From Pontibacter actiniarum (GTDB lineage: Bacteria; Bacteroidota; Bacteroidia; Cytophagales; Hymenobacteraceae), in NCBI RefSeq assembly GCF_003585765.1, contig NZ_CP021235.1, positions 496,001 through 560,000 of the forward strand: a stretch of DNA of 64,000 nt. Direction: 5' to 3'. Positions 8,677 through 18,316 of this stretch are shown here, in pieces. The notes beneath the pieces are model-generated. The model saw only the letters and a program-made list of their open reading frames with translations, did no database searches and was not told the DNA's origin. The stretch's first letter is position 1. Each line of letters starts with the position of its first letter. Position numbers and translations under genes: made by a program.

Positions 8677-9489
8677 ATGGACGTACTGAAGAAATTACAG
8701 CAGTTGCCGCAGCAGGAGGCCAAAATGCCGGCGCTGTTCATAGGTCACGGCAGCCCGATGAATGCCGTGGAAGAAAACGAGTTTACCCGTGGCTGGGCAA
8801 GTATGGCCGCAGGCATCGCCAAGCCAAAAGCGATCCTGTGCGTATCGGCGCACTGGCAAACGAAAGGCACAGCCGTGACGGCCATGTCGCAACCCCGCAC
8901 CATCCACGATTTCTATGGTTTTCCGCAGCAGCTGTTCGATGTGCAGTACAATGCCCCGGGCAGCCCGGAAACAGCCGCAGCGCTACAGCAGCTCATCAAG
9001 AAAGCCGAACTGCACCTGGACCATGACTGGGGCCTCGACCACGGCACCTGGAGCGTGCTCAAGCACATTTACCCGGAGGCCGATGTGCCGGTGCTGCAGC
9101 TCAGCCTGGACTATACCAAGCCGGCGCAGTGGCATTACGAGCTGGCGCAGGAGCTGGCGCAGTTGCGCCACAAAGGGGTGCTGGTGATAGGCAGCGGTAA
9201 CATCGTGCACAACCTGCGCACGCTTAACTGGCACAAGCCCGACGAAGCGTTTGGCTGGGCCACCGAAATAAACGAGCAGGTAAAGCAGCAGATTCTTACT
9301 GGTGACCCGCAGCCCCTGATCCGGTATGAGCGCTTCGGAGAGGCGGCCTCGCTGGCCATTCCCACTCCCGAGCACTACCTGCCGCTTCTCTACACCCTGG
9401 GCCTGCAGCAAGGGCAGGAGCAGGTGCAGTTCCTGAATGATAAGCTGCAGCTGGGCTCTATTTCTATGACCTCTGTAAGGATTGGGTAG
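8677..9489 (+). CDS. ygiD: YgiD/LigB-type extradiol ring-cleavage dioxygenase (4,5-DOPA dioxygenase family)
   Basis: A 270-residue class III extradiol dioxygenase, like E. coli YgiD and plant DOPA 4,5-dioxygenase. Metal-binding histidines are visible in LFIGHGSPMNAVEEN, VSAHWQTKGTAVTAM and DHGTWSVLKHIYPEADVPV; the GSGNIVHNLRTL motif is also characteristic. The physiological substrate of bacterial members is uncertain. Its ATG is 2 nt after the bdr stop, so it is co-transcribed with the bacillithiol reductase. The spacer 9490-9804 after it shows no gene, only a -7-like box for the next gene. Confidence 0.9.
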   Translation: MDVLKKLQQLPQQEAKMPALFIGHGSPMNAVEENEFTRGWASMAAGIAKPKAILCVSAHWQTKGTAVTAMSQPRTIHDFYGFPQQLFDVQYNAPGSPETAAALQQLIKKAELHLDHDWGLDHGTWSVLKHIYPEADVPVLQLSLDYTKPAQWHYELAQELAQLRHKGVLVIGSGNIVHNLRTLNWHKPDEAFGWATEINEQVKQQILTGDPQPLIRYERFGEAASLAIPTPEHYLPLLYTLGLQQGQEQVQFLNDKLQLGSISMTSVRIG

Positions 9490-9626
9490 CCTGCCGCAGC
9501 TTTTCCCGGGCAGGCGCATAAGCTAAGGCAGCTGGAAAAGCGGTGGGCGAACAGCCACCGGTTAAAGCAACAACTGGGCAGGGGCGGGGCGAAACGGAGG
9601 TATTAGGATGGCAGCAAACTTGGCTC

Positions 9627-9634
9627 TATCTTTG
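9627..9634 (+). promoter_or_regulatory. -7 box candidate (TATCTTTG) for the RhlE-type helicase
   Basis: An exact TAnnTTTG match. The -33 region has only a weak TTAG near 9603. If used, it gives a 5' leader of about 160 nt before the ATG at 9805, long for this group and compatible with post-transcriptional control of a helicase mRNA. Confidence 0.4.
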
Positions 9635-9804
9635 CATCTTACTTTTCGCCTTAGAACTATAGTTGGGTTTTAAGAGTTAGTACAAACAACACCGGTCGGG
9701 AATGGCCTCTTTGCAGCTCATCCTGCATTTATCTCAAATTCCGGCCATCTCACCGCGAAAGCAGCACACAAGGTGTTGCGCGGTTTTATTAGAAAAACCA
9801 TTTG

Positions 9805-11160
9805 ATGACATTCGAGAATCTTAATTTGATTGAGCCAATCCTAAAAGCTCTTAAAACAGAAGGATATACCACCCCAACACCCATCCAAGCCAAATCCATC
9901 CCGCTTATACTTGAGAAGAAAGACCTGCTAGGCTGTGCCCAGACGGGTACCGGTAAAACAGCGGCTTTCTCTATTCCCATTCTGCAGTTGCTGCACGAGA
10001 AGCAGGGAGCGGAGAAAGGGCCACGCAAGATAAAAGCGCTGATCCTGACGCCAACGCGCGAGCTGGCGCTGCAGATCGGAGACAGCATGGAAGCGTACGG
10101 CAAACACACAGGCCTGAAGCATACCGTTATTTTCGGCGGTGTGCCGCAGAAGAAGCAGACCGATGCCCTGCGCGCCGGTGTAGACATTCTGATCGCCACT
10201 CCGGGCCGCTTGCTCGACCTGATGGCGCAGAAGTACGTGCACCTGCAGCACATTGAGCTGTTTGTGCTGGACGAGGCGGACCGTATGCTGGACATGGGTT
10301 TTGTGAACGATGTGAAGAAGGTGCTGAAAGTACTGCCGGAGCAAAAGCAGTCGCTGTTCTTCTCCGCTACCATGGCGCCTGAAATCATGAAGCTGTCCGA
10401 TACCATCCTGGTGAACCCTGCCAAGGTAGAGGTAACGCCGGTATCGTCTACAGCCAACACGATCCAACAGTCGGTGTACTATGTAAAGGGGCCGGACAAG
10501 CGCAAGCTGTTGCTGCACCTGCTCAAAGACGAGGAGATGGAGAGCGTGCTGGTGTTTACCCGCACCAAGCGTGGCGCTGACCGCGTAGCCAAAGACATTG
10601 CCAAGGCTGGCGTAACAGCCGAAGCCATACACGGTAACAAAGCGCAGAACGCCCGTGTGCGCGCCCTGGATAACTTTAAGTCGCGCAGAACGCGTGTGCT
10701 GGTGGCGACGGACATTGCCGCACGAGGCATCGACGTGGACGACCTGAGCCACGTGGTGAACTATGAGCTGCCAAATGAGCCGGAGACCTACGTGCACCGC
10801 ATCGGTCGTACAGGCCGTGCCGGAGCGAGTGGTATTGCGCTGTCGTTCTGCGGTGCCGATGAGGTGCCGTACCTGGCCAGCATCCAAAAGCTGATTTCCA
10901 AGAATGTGCCGGTTATCGATAACCACCCGTACCCGCTTACCGCGAAGGATTTTGCCGAGGCAGCTAGCACGGTAAAAGAGCAGAAGAAGCAGGGTGGCAG
11001 AGGTGGCCGTAGCCGCTGGGGCAACAAACCCTCTGGAGAAGGTGGCGGTAGCGCCGGAAGCGCAAACCGTAACAGGCCGGCCGGAGGGCCGCGTAACGGA
11101 GGCGGTAACCGAAGCAACGGTAACAGAAGCCGAAGCGGCGCACCCAAAACAAACGCCTAA
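9805..11160 (+). CDS. rhlE: DEAD-box RNA helicase, RhlE type
   Basis: A 451-residue ATP-dependent RNA helicase for ribosome assembly or RNA turnover. The motifs are Q ([11 protein letters not shown]), Walker [35 protein letters not shown], then in the second RecA domain [26 protein letters not shown] and HRIGRTGR. The tail from about residue 390 is low-complexity, rich in Gly, Arg, Asn and Ser ([11 protein letters not shown]), and probably binds RNA. I chose the ATG at 9805; the codon before it is a TTG in frame. It is monocistronic with a strong terminator. Confidence 0.95.
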   Translation: MTFENLNLIEPILKALKTEGYTTPTPIQAKSIPLILEKKDLLGCAQTGTGKTAAFSIPILQLLHEKQGAEKGPRKIKALILTPTRELALQIGDSMEAYGKHTGLKHTVIFGGVPQKKQTDALRAGVDILIATPGRLLDLMAQKYVHLQHIELFVLDEADRMLDMGFVNDVKKVLKVLPEQKQSLFFSATMAPEIMKLSDTILVNPAKVEVTPVSSTANTIQQSVYYVKGPDKRKLLLHLLKDEEMESVLVFTRTKRGADRVAKDIAKAGVTAEAIHGNKAQNARVRALDNFKSRRTRVLVATDIAARGIDVDDLSHVVNYELPNEPETYVHRIGRTGRAGASGIALSFCGADEVPYLASIQKLISKNVPVIDNHPYPLTAKDFAEAASTVKEQKKQGGRGGRSRWGNKPSGEGGGSAGSANRNRPAGGPRNGGGNRSNGNRSRSGAPKTNA

Positions 11161-11181
11161 GCTTAGCAAAAGCACAAGATA

Positions 11182-11220
11182 AAAAAGGTCCTGCCCGGGT
11201 TAAACCGGCAGGACCTTTTT
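11182..11220 (+). terminator. Terminator of rhlE
   Basis: A 14-bp perfect stem (AAAAAGGTCCTGCC / GGCAGGACCTTTTT) followed by GTTTG. Confidence 0.92.
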
Positions 11221-11324
11221 GTTTGCCCGCATCAGAGCCTGTAGTTCAGTTTTGTAGGATCGCGGCCGTTACCTGAGCAGCTCCTGTGAGAGCATAAGCT
11301 GTAGGGGTACACGCGCGGTGTGGG

Positions 11325-12236
11325 TTATACTTCCGCCTCCGCCCTGGCCGGTATTTTCTGCTTCGTACGGCTTACCAGGTACACCCCCGCAAAAATCAGC
11401 AGCGCGTACAGGCCCTTTTCAATAGTAAAAACATCTTTGCCTACACCTACAGCTATAAGTATGGCCATCACCGGCTGCAGGTAGATGTAGGCGCCCACCA
11501 ACGATGGGTTGGCGTAGCGCAGGGCCCAGGTGTTGAGCAGGTAGGCGATAATCGTCACCGCAAACACCATGAAAAGTATCGCCACCCAGATCGAAACCGG
11601 AAAGGTGCTGTAGTCGGGTGTGAAAAGCTGCTGAAAACCGAACGGAAGCACCAGTACGGCCCCCACCGTAAAGATGCGGCTCACAATGGTGATGGCCTTG
11701 TACTTCTGCATCAGGGGCTTTACGAGCACCAGGTACATGCCGAAGGAGGAGGCGTTGAGAATGATGAGCAGATCGCCCCAGATGTTGCCGGTGGCGCTCT
11801 CGCCACGTGAGTTGTAGATCAGCAGCAGTGCCCCGGTGCAGGCAAGCAGAATACCGGAGACCTTGCGTTTGCCCACCCGCTCTTTCAGCAGGATGGCCGA
11901 GAAAACAAGCACCACCACCGGCACAATCACCATCAGCAGGGCCGCGTTGATGGGGGCTGTTAAGTTAAGGCCCGCAAAGAAGCAAAGCTGGTTTACGGCC
12001 ACCCCTGTTACGCCGCAAAGTATAACCCGCAGGTTATCGGCGCGGCCCACAATCCGCTCCTTCGTCACCATCCTCGAGAAGACACCGAAGAAAACAGCCG
12101 CCGACACCACCCGTATCACAATCAGTCCGAAGGGCCCCACGTAAGCGGGCATCACCTCTTTGGCGATGCTGTAGTTGCTGCCGTAGATCAGGGCTACCAG
12201 AAAAAGTGCCGCATGCACCTGTATTTGTTTACTCAT
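11325..12236 (-). CDS. EamA/DMT superfamily permease
   Basis: A 303-residue inner-membrane transporter with about ten hydrophobic helices in two EamA halves (for example ALFLVALIYGSNYSIAKEV at the start and VGAYIYLQPVMAILIAVGVG near the end). Members export metabolites such as amino acids or nucleosides; the substrate cannot be told here. It is divergent from the AI-2E-type permease with 73 nt between them. An exact TAACTTTG (-7-like, minus strand, 12241-12248) sits only 4 nt upstream of the ATG, which would imply a leaderless mRNA if it is used. Confidence 0.9.
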   Translation of the reverse strand: MSKQIQVHAALFLVALIYGSNYSIAKEVMPAYVGPFGLIVIRVVSAAVFFGVFSRMVTKERIVGRADNLRVILCGVTGVAVNQLCFFAGLNLTAPINAALLMVIVPVVVLVFSAILLKERVGKRKVSGILLACTGALLLIYNSRGESATGNIWGDLLIILNASSFGMYLVLVKPLMQKYKAITIVSRIFTVGAVLVLPFGFQQLFTPDYSTFPVSIWVAILFMVFAVTIIAYLLNTWALRYANPSLVGAYIYLQPVMAILIAVGVGKDVFTIEKGLYALLIFAGVYLVSRTKQKIPARAEAEV

Positions 12237-12309
12237 AGGGCAAAGTTACGCGCTTATTCAGACTGCTCCGTATAAGGGACAAAAAGAAAAAGTATAAACG
12301 AAGCGATGT

Positions 12310-13464
12310 ATGAGTGAGATGCCCCTAACTGTCAGAAGGTCAATAGAGGTGATGGGCTTGTTTTTCCTGGGCTGGGTCGTGGTGCTGGCCAACGGCTTAC
12401 TGGCCCCCTTGCTGATGGCGTTCTTTATCAGCATTATGCTACTGCCGATTTACCGTTTTTTCACGAGCAGAAAAGTGCCGGAAACAGTAGCGATAGCTAT
12501 TAGCCTGCTGGTGCTGGCACTGGTGATGGGCTTGATCGTCTGGTTCTTTTCCTCCCAGATAAGCGATTTGGTGAGGGACTTCCCGATCATCCAGCGGAAC
12601 GTAACAAAACACTTAAACGACCTGAGCGAATGGGTGGGCTCCTTTACGCCGTACTCCACGGCAGAGCAGGTGGCCCTTATCCGCGACCAGAGCAACAGGC
12701 TGCTCAGCTACGCGGGCGGCCTGCTGAGCGGCGCGGCGCTTTCTCTTACCTCGGTGCTGGTGTTCCTGGGCCTGTTGCCTATCTACATCTTCCTGATTAT
12801 GTTTTACAAGAACCTGCTGCTGCGCTTCGTGTTTCTGTGGTTCCCGCCGAAGAACTACAGGCGGGTGAGGGAGACCTTGCGCGAAATGGAGGTGATCATC
12901 AAAAGCTACCTGTTTGGCTTGCTCATCCAGGTCAGCTATATGACGGTGCTGCTGGGCGGTATCCTGCTGATCATCGGCATTAAGCACGCTTTGCTTATCG
13001 GAGTGATCTTTGCCTTCCTGAACCTGATACCGTACGTGGGGGCTTTGCTGGGCAACGTGATCGGGGTGCTGATTACCCTGGCCTCGGCGGCTGAGCTGTG
13101 GCCCATTATCGTCGTGCTCGGTACCATTGCCGCCGTGCAGTTCCTGGACAACAACATCCTGATGCCGCGCATAGTAGGCTCTAAAGTGAAGATAAACGCC
13201 CTTGCCGCCATTGTAGGGGTGCTGGTGGCGGGGGAGGTGGCCGGTATACCGGGTATGTTCCTGTCGCTGCCCATTATTGCGGTGCTGAAAGTTATCTTCG
13301 ACCGTAGCGAGCGCTTTAAGCAGTGGGGCGTGCTCTTCGGCGACGAGCGGCCGGAGCACAGCCCGATGAACTACCCCGCGCTCCGGGAGCAAGACAAAGC
13401 GGCGAGGCAGGGGCTAACGTGGGAGAACCAGGGCGGCCTACCCGGGGAGGGCGGTGCTCCGTAA
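12310..13464 (+). CDS. AI-2E family transporter (PerM/YdiK-like)
   Basis: A 384-residue polytopic inner-membrane protein of the autoinducer-2 exporter-like superfamily. Paired hydrophobic helices at the N-terminus (GLFFLGWVVVLANGLLAPLLMAFFISIMLLP) are followed by an amphipathic middle region and then the conserved helices GVIFAFLNLIPYVGALLGNVIGVLITL and VQFLDNNILMPRIVGSKVKINALAAIVGVLVAG. The PYxG and DN.l.P..vG.....l.p signatures are typical. Members include transporters of AI-2 and sodium/proton antiporters; the substrate is unknown. The C-terminal tail is short and hydrophilic. Confidence 0.9.
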   Translation: MSEMPLTVRRSIEVMGLFFLGWVVVLANGLLAPLLMAFFISIMLLPIYRFFTSRKVPETVAIAISLLVLALVMGLIVWFFSSQISDLVRDFPIIQRNVTKHLNDLSEWVGSFTPYSTAEQVALIRDQSNRLLSYAGGLLSGAALSLTSVLVFLGLLPIYIFLIMFYKNLLLRFVFLWFPPKNYRRVRETLREMEVIIKSYLFGLLIQVSYMTVLLGGILLIIGIKHALLIGVIFAFLNLIPYVGALLGNVIGVLITLASAAELWPIIVVLGTIAAVQFLDNNILMPRIVGSKVKINALAAIVGVLVAGEVAGIPGMFLSLPIIAVLKVIFDRSERFKQWGVLFGDERPEHSPMNYPALREQDKAARQGLTWENQGGLPGEGGAP

Positions 13465-13569
13465 GCTGGCGCGGGCTGCCAGCCAGCGAGGCAAGTCCAA
13501 CAGCAAGTATGGCGCAGAGGCCGCCAGCGCATTGGTGCCGCAGCATACCGCTCTTTGCCCGCAAATTTG

Positions 13570-13577
13570 TAGCTTTG
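13570..13577 (+). promoter_or_regulatory. -7 box candidate (TAGCTTTG) for rarA
   Basis: An exact TAnnTTTG match 33 nt before the rarA ATG. No good TTTG lies at the expected -33 distance, so it is only a candidate. Confidence 0.4.
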
Positions 13578-13610
13578 TCTTAAACCGATTCCGGAGAAAG
13601 TATAGAAGAA

Positions 13611-14879
13611 ATGATTCACCCGAACATACCTTTGGCCGAACGCATGCGGCCGCATAACCTCGACCAGTATTACGGACAAAAGCACCTGGTAGGCCCCAAT
13701 GGCATCCTGCGCCGCTACATAGAGGGCGGCGTCATACCAAGTATGATTTTGTGGGGCCCTCCCGGCGTGGGCAAAACCACGCTGGCCAACATCATCGCCA
13801 ACCAGATGAAAGTTCCGTTTGTGGCCCTTAGTGCCATCAACTCGGGTGTAAAAGACATCCGCGAGGTAATAGAGCAGGCCAGGAAGCGGCAGGGCACGGT
13901 GCTCTTTATCGATGAGATCCACCGCTTCAACAAATCGCAGCAGGATGCGCTGCTGGGGGCCGTAGAGAAAGGCACGGTGACTTTGGTTGGCGCTACCACC
14001 GAGAACCCTTCCTTTGAGGTGATATCGGCTTTGCTGTCGCGCTGCCAGGTGTACATTCTCAAGCACCTGACCAAGGATGAGCTGATAGAGCTGGTGGATA
14101 AGGCGCTGGCGCAGGATGAGTGGATGCAGCACCGGAAAGTGCGCGTGCAGGAGTACGAGGCTCTGCTGACCATCTCCGGCGGCGATGCCCGCAAGCTGCT
14201 GAACCTGCTCGAGATTGTGGCTGAAGGCGTGAAAGCCGAGGAGGTAGTGGTGACCAATGAGCTGGTGAAGCAGGTGGCGCAGCAGAACATCGTCATGTAC
14301 GACAAGTCCGGCGAGATGCACTACGACCTGGTGTCGGCCTTCATAAAGTCGATCCGGGGCTCCGACCCCAATGCGGCTGTTTACTGGCTGGCCCGCATGA
14401 TCGAGGGGGGCGAGGACCCTAAGTTTATCGCCCGCCGCCTGTTGATTGCAGCCTCCGAGGACATTGGCCTGGCGAACTCCAACGCTTTGCTCATGGCTAC
14501 CTCCTGTTTTCAGGCGGTGCAGATGATCGGCTATCCGGAGGCGGAAATCATCCTGTCGCAATGCACGGTTTACCTGGCAACATCCCCTAAGAGCAATGCC
14601 TCGTACAAGGCCATCAAGCAGGCGCGGGCGCTGGTGCAGCAGACCGGAAACCTGCCGGTGCCGCTGCACATCCGGAACGCGCCCACCAAGCTGATGAAGG
14701 AGATCGGCTACGGCAACAACTACAAGTATGCCCACGACTACGAGGGCAACTTTGTGCCGCAGGAGTTTATGCCGCAGGAGCTAAGCCACACCGCTCTTTA
14801 CAAGCCGGGCAAAAACGGGCGCGAAAACGAGATGCTGAAGCAGTTGCAGGCGCAGTGGGGCAAGAAGTATAACTATTAA
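13611..14879 (+). CDS. rarA: Replication-associated recombination protein RarA (MgsA), AAA+ ATPase
   Basis: A 422-residue AAA+ ATPase related to clamp loaders (Mgs1/WRNIP1 family) that acts at stalled replication forks with SSB. Walker A is WGPPGVGKTTLA (about 47-57), Walker B LFIDEIHRF, sensor 1 GATTENPSFE and the arginine-finger region SALLSRCQVY. The C-terminal tetramerisation part contains SDPNAAVYWLARMIEGGEDPKFIARRL and IGLANSNAL, both diagnostic of RarA. Length fits the family (about 420-450). The ATG follows GGAGAAAG closely. Confidence 0.96.
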   Translation: MIHPNIPLAERMRPHNLDQYYGQKHLVGPNGILRRYIEGGVIPSMILWGPPGVGKTTLANIIANQMKVPFVALSAINSGVKDIREVIEQARKRQGTVLFIDEIHRFNKSQQDALLGAVEKGTVTLVGATTENPSFEVISALLSRCQVYILKHLTKDELIELVDKALAQDEWMQHRKVRVQEYEALLTISGGDARKLLNLLEIVAEGVKAEEVVVTNELVKQVAQQNIVMYDKSGEMHYDLVSAFIKSIRGSDPNAAVYWLARMIEGGEDPKFIARRLLIAASEDIGLANSNALLMATSCFQAVQMIGYPEAEIILSQCTVYLATSPKSNASYKAIKQARALVQQTGNLPVPLHIRNAPTKLMKEIGYGNNYKYAHDYEGNFVPQEFMPQELSHTALYKPGKNGRENEMLKQLQAQWGKKYNY

Positions 14880-15224
14880 CGCTGCGTCCAGAGTCCTGTG
14901 TTTATTGGGGCTGTTAGAGATGCTCGTGGTCTGTCGGAGTTGTTAAAAAGCGAAAATTCAGCTTTGCTTCAATAGCTGTATCATCCGGCACTCGAGGCTC
15001 AGAACGCAGCGGTCTTATACGTTTTGTATAGGAAAAGTAGAGGTTGGTCGAGAAGGGAAGAAGGAGATGAACTTTAAGCTATATTTTTGCTTGATGAGTA
15101 AGAGCATATGCCCGTCTTCTACGGAAGGCGCGCTCCGGCAGCGCCGGCGGCACGTGTGGCACATGCGCCTGAGGGGCTTGGATGCTCCCGAAGTATAACA
15201 CAGTAATTTAAACCCTTACATAAC
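14880..15224 (+). other. 345-nt spacer between rarA and sppA
   Basis: I see no credible gene here. A TATTTTTG box (15082-15089) matches the -7 consensus and could serve sppA with a leader of about 130 nt, but no -33 element is spaced correctly. A GC-rich hairpin-like stretch (GGCGCGCTCCGGCAGCGCCGGC, about 15127-15148) and an AAGTATAA motif at 15190 are the other visible items. Confidence 0.5.
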
Positions 15225-16988
15225 ATGCTAAACTTCCTGAAATATGTGTTGGCCACCATCGTAGGTCTGCTCATATTCTTTTTTATCGGCATTCTGCTGC
15301 TGGTTGGCATTGCCGCCAGCACGGCCTCCAAAGGTGAGGTTGAGGTAGCCGCAAACTCTGTGCTGGAGCTAAAGCTGGATAAGCCTATCTCGGAGCGCGA
15401 CCCCGAGGATCCTTTTGCAGAGTTGGGCTTTTCTTTCGGCGGCTTCTCCAGCACCGATGGCCTGGACCAGATCAAGGCTTCCATCCGCCGCGCTAAAAAC
15501 GACGATGATATTGAAGGTATTTTCCTGAACATGACCTTTGTGGATGCTGGCATGGCCAAGCTGGAGGAAATCCGCAACGAACTGATCGAGTTTAAGAAGT
15601 CCGGCAAGTTCGTGGTGTCCTACACCGACCTCTCCACTGAAAAGGCCTATTACCTGGCATCGGTGGCCGACAGAATTTACCTGAACCCCATGGGCACGGT
15701 GGAGTTCAACGGCATGAGCTCAGAGCTGTTCTTCTTTAAGCGCCTGCTCGACAAGTTGAATATCGAGGCGCAGATCTTTAAAGTAGGTACTTATAAAAGC
15801 GCCGTGGAGCCGTTCTTCCTGGAGAAGGCCAGTGAGGCGAACCGGGAGCAGCTGAACTCCTTCCTCAACTCCATCAACGGCTATCAGTTAAAGCAGATTG
15901 CGGCCTCACGCGGCATTACGCCCGAGGAGCTGGAAAACGTGCAGGACAACCTGCTGGTGCGCGACCCGATAGACGCAAAGAAGTATAAGCTGATCACCGA
16001 CATTGGTTACTACGACGAAGCCATCTCCTACATCAAGGAAAAAATAGGCGTAGAGGAGGCCGAGAAGCTGGAGCTGGTGCAGCTCAGCAAGTATAAGAAA
16101 GTGCGGCATGAGGCTGAAATCAGCACCTCTAAAAACCGCATTGCCCTGATCTATGCCGAGGGCGATATTGTGGACGGCGAGGGTGATGAGAGCAGCATCG
16201 GCGGCCGCCGCTTTGCCGACGCTATCCGCGAGGCCCGACTGGATGAGGATGTGAAGGCAGTGGTGCTGCGCATCAGCTCGCCGGGCGGTAGTGCGCTGGC
16301 CTCAGACATTATCTGGCGGGAGATACAGCTCACCAAAGAAGTGAAACCGGTTATTGCCTCTATGTCTGATGTGGCGGCCTCCGGGGGGTACTACATCGCC
16401 ATGGGCTGCGATACGATTGTGGCGCACCCGAACACCATCACAGGCAGTATCGGCGTGTTCGGCGTTATCCCGAATGTGCAGGGCTTCCTGAACGAGAAAC
16501 TGGGCATTACGGTGGACCATGTGAGCACCGGTAAGTTCTCCGACATGCCCACCATCACCCGCCCGATGACGGAGCAGGAGAAGGAGATTATGCAGCACCA
16601 GATTAACCAGGTGTATGAGACCTTTACAGGGAAGGCTGCCAAAGGGCGCAACATGTCGCAGGACCAGCTGAAGGAGTACGCCTCGGGCCGTGTTTGGTCC
16701 GGTATTGAGGCCAAGCAGCGCAACCTGGTGGATACGTTCGGCGGACTGGAAGAGGCACTGGCCATAGCTGCCAAAAAGGCTGGCGTGGAGGACGACTACC
16801 GCCTGAAGGAGCTGCCCGCCCGCAAGTCTTTCATGGAGGAGCTGTTAGGCGGCATGGGAACACAGGCCAAGGAGCAAGCCATTAAGGCAGACCTTGGCGA
16901 GCTGTACCCGTTCTACAAGCTCTACCAAAAAGCCTCCTCGCTAAAAGGCATACAGGCCCGGATGCCGTATGAGCTGGTGGTGGAATAA
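15225..16988 (+). CDS. sppA: Signal peptide peptidase SppA, long (67K) type
   Basis: A 587-residue membrane-anchored serine protease that degrades cleaved signal peptides. One N-terminal helix (YVLATIVGLLIFFFIGILLLVGIA) is followed by two tandem S49 domains, as in E. coli SppA. The dyad is split as in that enzyme: the general-base Lys is K191 in VGTYKSAVEPF of the first domain and the nucleophile Ser is S386 in SDVAASGGYYIA of the second. Downstream GSIGVFGV and GRVWSGIEA motifs also fit. It is monocistronic, followed by a terminator. Confidence 0.95.
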   Translation: MLNFLKYVLATIVGLLIFFFIGILLLVGIAASTASKGEVEVAANSVLELKLDKPISERDPEDPFAELGFSFGGFSSTDGLDQIKASIRRAKNDDDIEGIFLNMTFVDAGMAKLEEIRNELIEFKKSGKFVVSYTDLSTEKAYYLASVADRIYLNPMGTVEFNGMSSELFFFKRLLDKLNIEAQIFKVGTYKSAVEPFFLEKASEANREQLNSFLNSINGYQLKQIAASRGITPEELENVQDNLLVRDPIDAKKYKLITDIGYYDEAISYIKEKIGVEEAEKLELVQLSKYKKVRHEAEISTSKNRIALIYAEGDIVDGEGDESSIGGRRFADAIREARLDEDVKAVVLRISSPGGSALASDIIWREIQLTKEVKPVIASMSDVAASGGYYIAMGCDTIVAHPNTITGSIGVFGVIPNVQGFLNEKLGITVDHVSTGKFSDMPTITRPMTEQEKEIMQHQINQVYETFTGKAAKGRNMSQDQLKEYASGRVWSGIEAKQRNLVDTFGGLEEALAIAAKKAGVEDDYRLKELPARKSFMEELLGGMGTQAKEQAIKADLGELYPFYKLYQKASSLKGIQARMPYELVVE

Positions 16989-17059
16989 AAGATTGTTTCT
17001 GAGAAACTGATTTCTGGAGCAGCAGAACACGTTTGTTTCTGTAACCGCTCTACACAACG

Positions 17060-17100
17060 AACCGCTTTTGGGCCTTTTGCCCGAAAGCGGTTTTTGTTTT
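17060..17100 (+). terminator. Terminator of sppA
   Basis: A 13-bp stem with one G.T wobble (ACCGCTTTTGGGC / GCCCGAAAGCGGT) followed by TTTTGTTTT. Confidence 0.85.
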
Positions 17101-17247
17101 ATCAGAAAGCTATTTTTCGCAACTTTACCGCACGTGAATCACGGGGTAGGCAGCCTGAACAACCTTTGCTGTACTTCAACAGCTAGGCTACCTGGCTACC
17201 CGCTTGTGATTCGTTCATTCAGTTATTCAACATTCACTTATTTAAAG

Positions 17248-18063
17248 ATGATGCAGCAGTTACAGGAAACAACCAACTATATACAGCAGCTGACAAGCGG
17301 TTTTGCGCCGGAGTTCGGTATTATACTGGGCACCGGCTTGGGAGCGCTCGTAAACGATCTTGAGGTGCAGCACGCCATCTCGTACGCCGAAATCCCGAAC
17401 TTTCCGGTATCCACGGTGGAGAGCCACTCGGGCAAACTGATCCTGGGTCACCTGGCGGGCCGTCGTGTGGTGGTCATGCAGGGCCGTTTCCACTACTACG
17501 AGGGCTACAGCATGGAGCAGGTGGTGTTTCCGGTGCGGGTAATGAAGCTGATGGGCGTGAAGAAACTGTTTGTGTCGAACGCAGCCGGTGGCCTGAACCC
17601 AAGCTTCAACACGTCAGACCTGATGGTTATCACCGACCACATCAACCTGCAGCCAAGCAACCCGCTTATCGGCAAGAACCTGGACGAACTGGGGCCGCGT
17701 TTCCCGGACATGAGCGATGTGTATGACGAGCACATGGTGCGTGAGGCCATGGTTATTGCGGAAGATGCGGGCTTTGATGTGCGCGAAGGTGTTTATGTGA
17801 GCGTGCCGGGGCCAATGCTGGAAACGCCGGCAGAGTACAAGTACCTGTCTGTTATCGGGGCCGATGCCGTGGGGATGTCTACGGTGCCGGAGGTAATTGC
17901 CGCCCGCCATATGGGCATGCCAGTGTTTGCCGTGTCGGTTATTACGGATATGTGCACGCCAGACCGCCTGAAGAAAGTCGTGCTGGCCGATATCCTGGAG
18001 GCCGCCGCCATTGCCGAACCGCGCATGACGCTGATGATCCGTGAGCTGGTGCGCCGCAGCTAG
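17248..18063 (+). CDS. punA: Purine-nucleoside phosphorylase, trimeric PNP-I/PunA type
   Basis: A 271-residue enzyme that cleaves purine (deoxy)nucleosides with phosphate to base and (deoxy)ribose 1-phosphate in purine salvage. Start at the ATG ATG pair at 17248/17251 (MMQQLQETTNYIQ); the open frame upstream runs through the sppA terminator and is not coding. Phosphate-binding ILGTGLGALV, SHSGKLILGHLAGR, MQGRFHYYEGYS, the NAAGGLNPSF base-site loop and GMSTVPEVIAARHMGM identify the low-molecular-mass trimeric family specific for guanine and hypoxanthine nucleosides. It is monocistronic, convergent with the CPBP gene. Confidence 0.95.
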   Translation: MMQQLQETTNYIQQLTSGFAPEFGIILGTGLGALVNDLEVQHAISYAEIPNFPVSTVESHSGKLILGHLAGRRVVVMQGRFHYYEGYSMEQVVFPVRVMKLMGVKKLFVSNAAGGLNPSFNTSDLMVITDHINLQPSNPLIGKNLDELGPRFPDMSDVYDEHMVREAMVIAEDAGFDVREGVYVSVPGPMLETPAEYKYLSVIGADAVGMSTVPEVIAARHMGMPVFAVSVITDMCTPDRLKKVVLADILEAAAIAEPRMTLMIRELVRRS

Positions 18064-18090
18064 GCGGGCAGAACACAAGCAGAACATTGT

Positions 18091-18135
18091 AAAACAGCGA
18101 AAGCAGGGGTGGTTTGCCCCTGCTTTCGCTGTTTT
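18091..18135. terminator. 19-bp perfect hairpin between convergent punA and CPBP genes
   Basis: AAAACAGCGAAAGCAGGGG pairs exactly with CCCCTGCTTTCGCTGTTTT across a 7-nt loop. The A/T ends mean it can act on either strand, though neither side has a long T tract. The rest of 18064-18316 shows nothing more. Confidence 0.7.
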
Positions 18136-18316
18136 AGGCTAAAGGCTTTCCTTCGGCCAAGCAAAACGTGGTCCGCTGGCTGTCCCACAGGGCAGCGGCT
18201 AACTATGCGGTCAAGTCGAGCAGACTCCGTTGGGGTTCAGGCTGTACCGTCGGGTGCACGCGGGGTAGCGCTGGCCCGGGTTTCTGTGCAAAGCACTCAA
18301 TCAGGCCAGGAGCCTC

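Noticed and set aside
17068..17247. N-terminal extension of the purine nucleoside phosphorylase
   Set aside because: It runs through the sppA terminator and has no similarity to PNP; the family start matches the ATG at 17248/17251.
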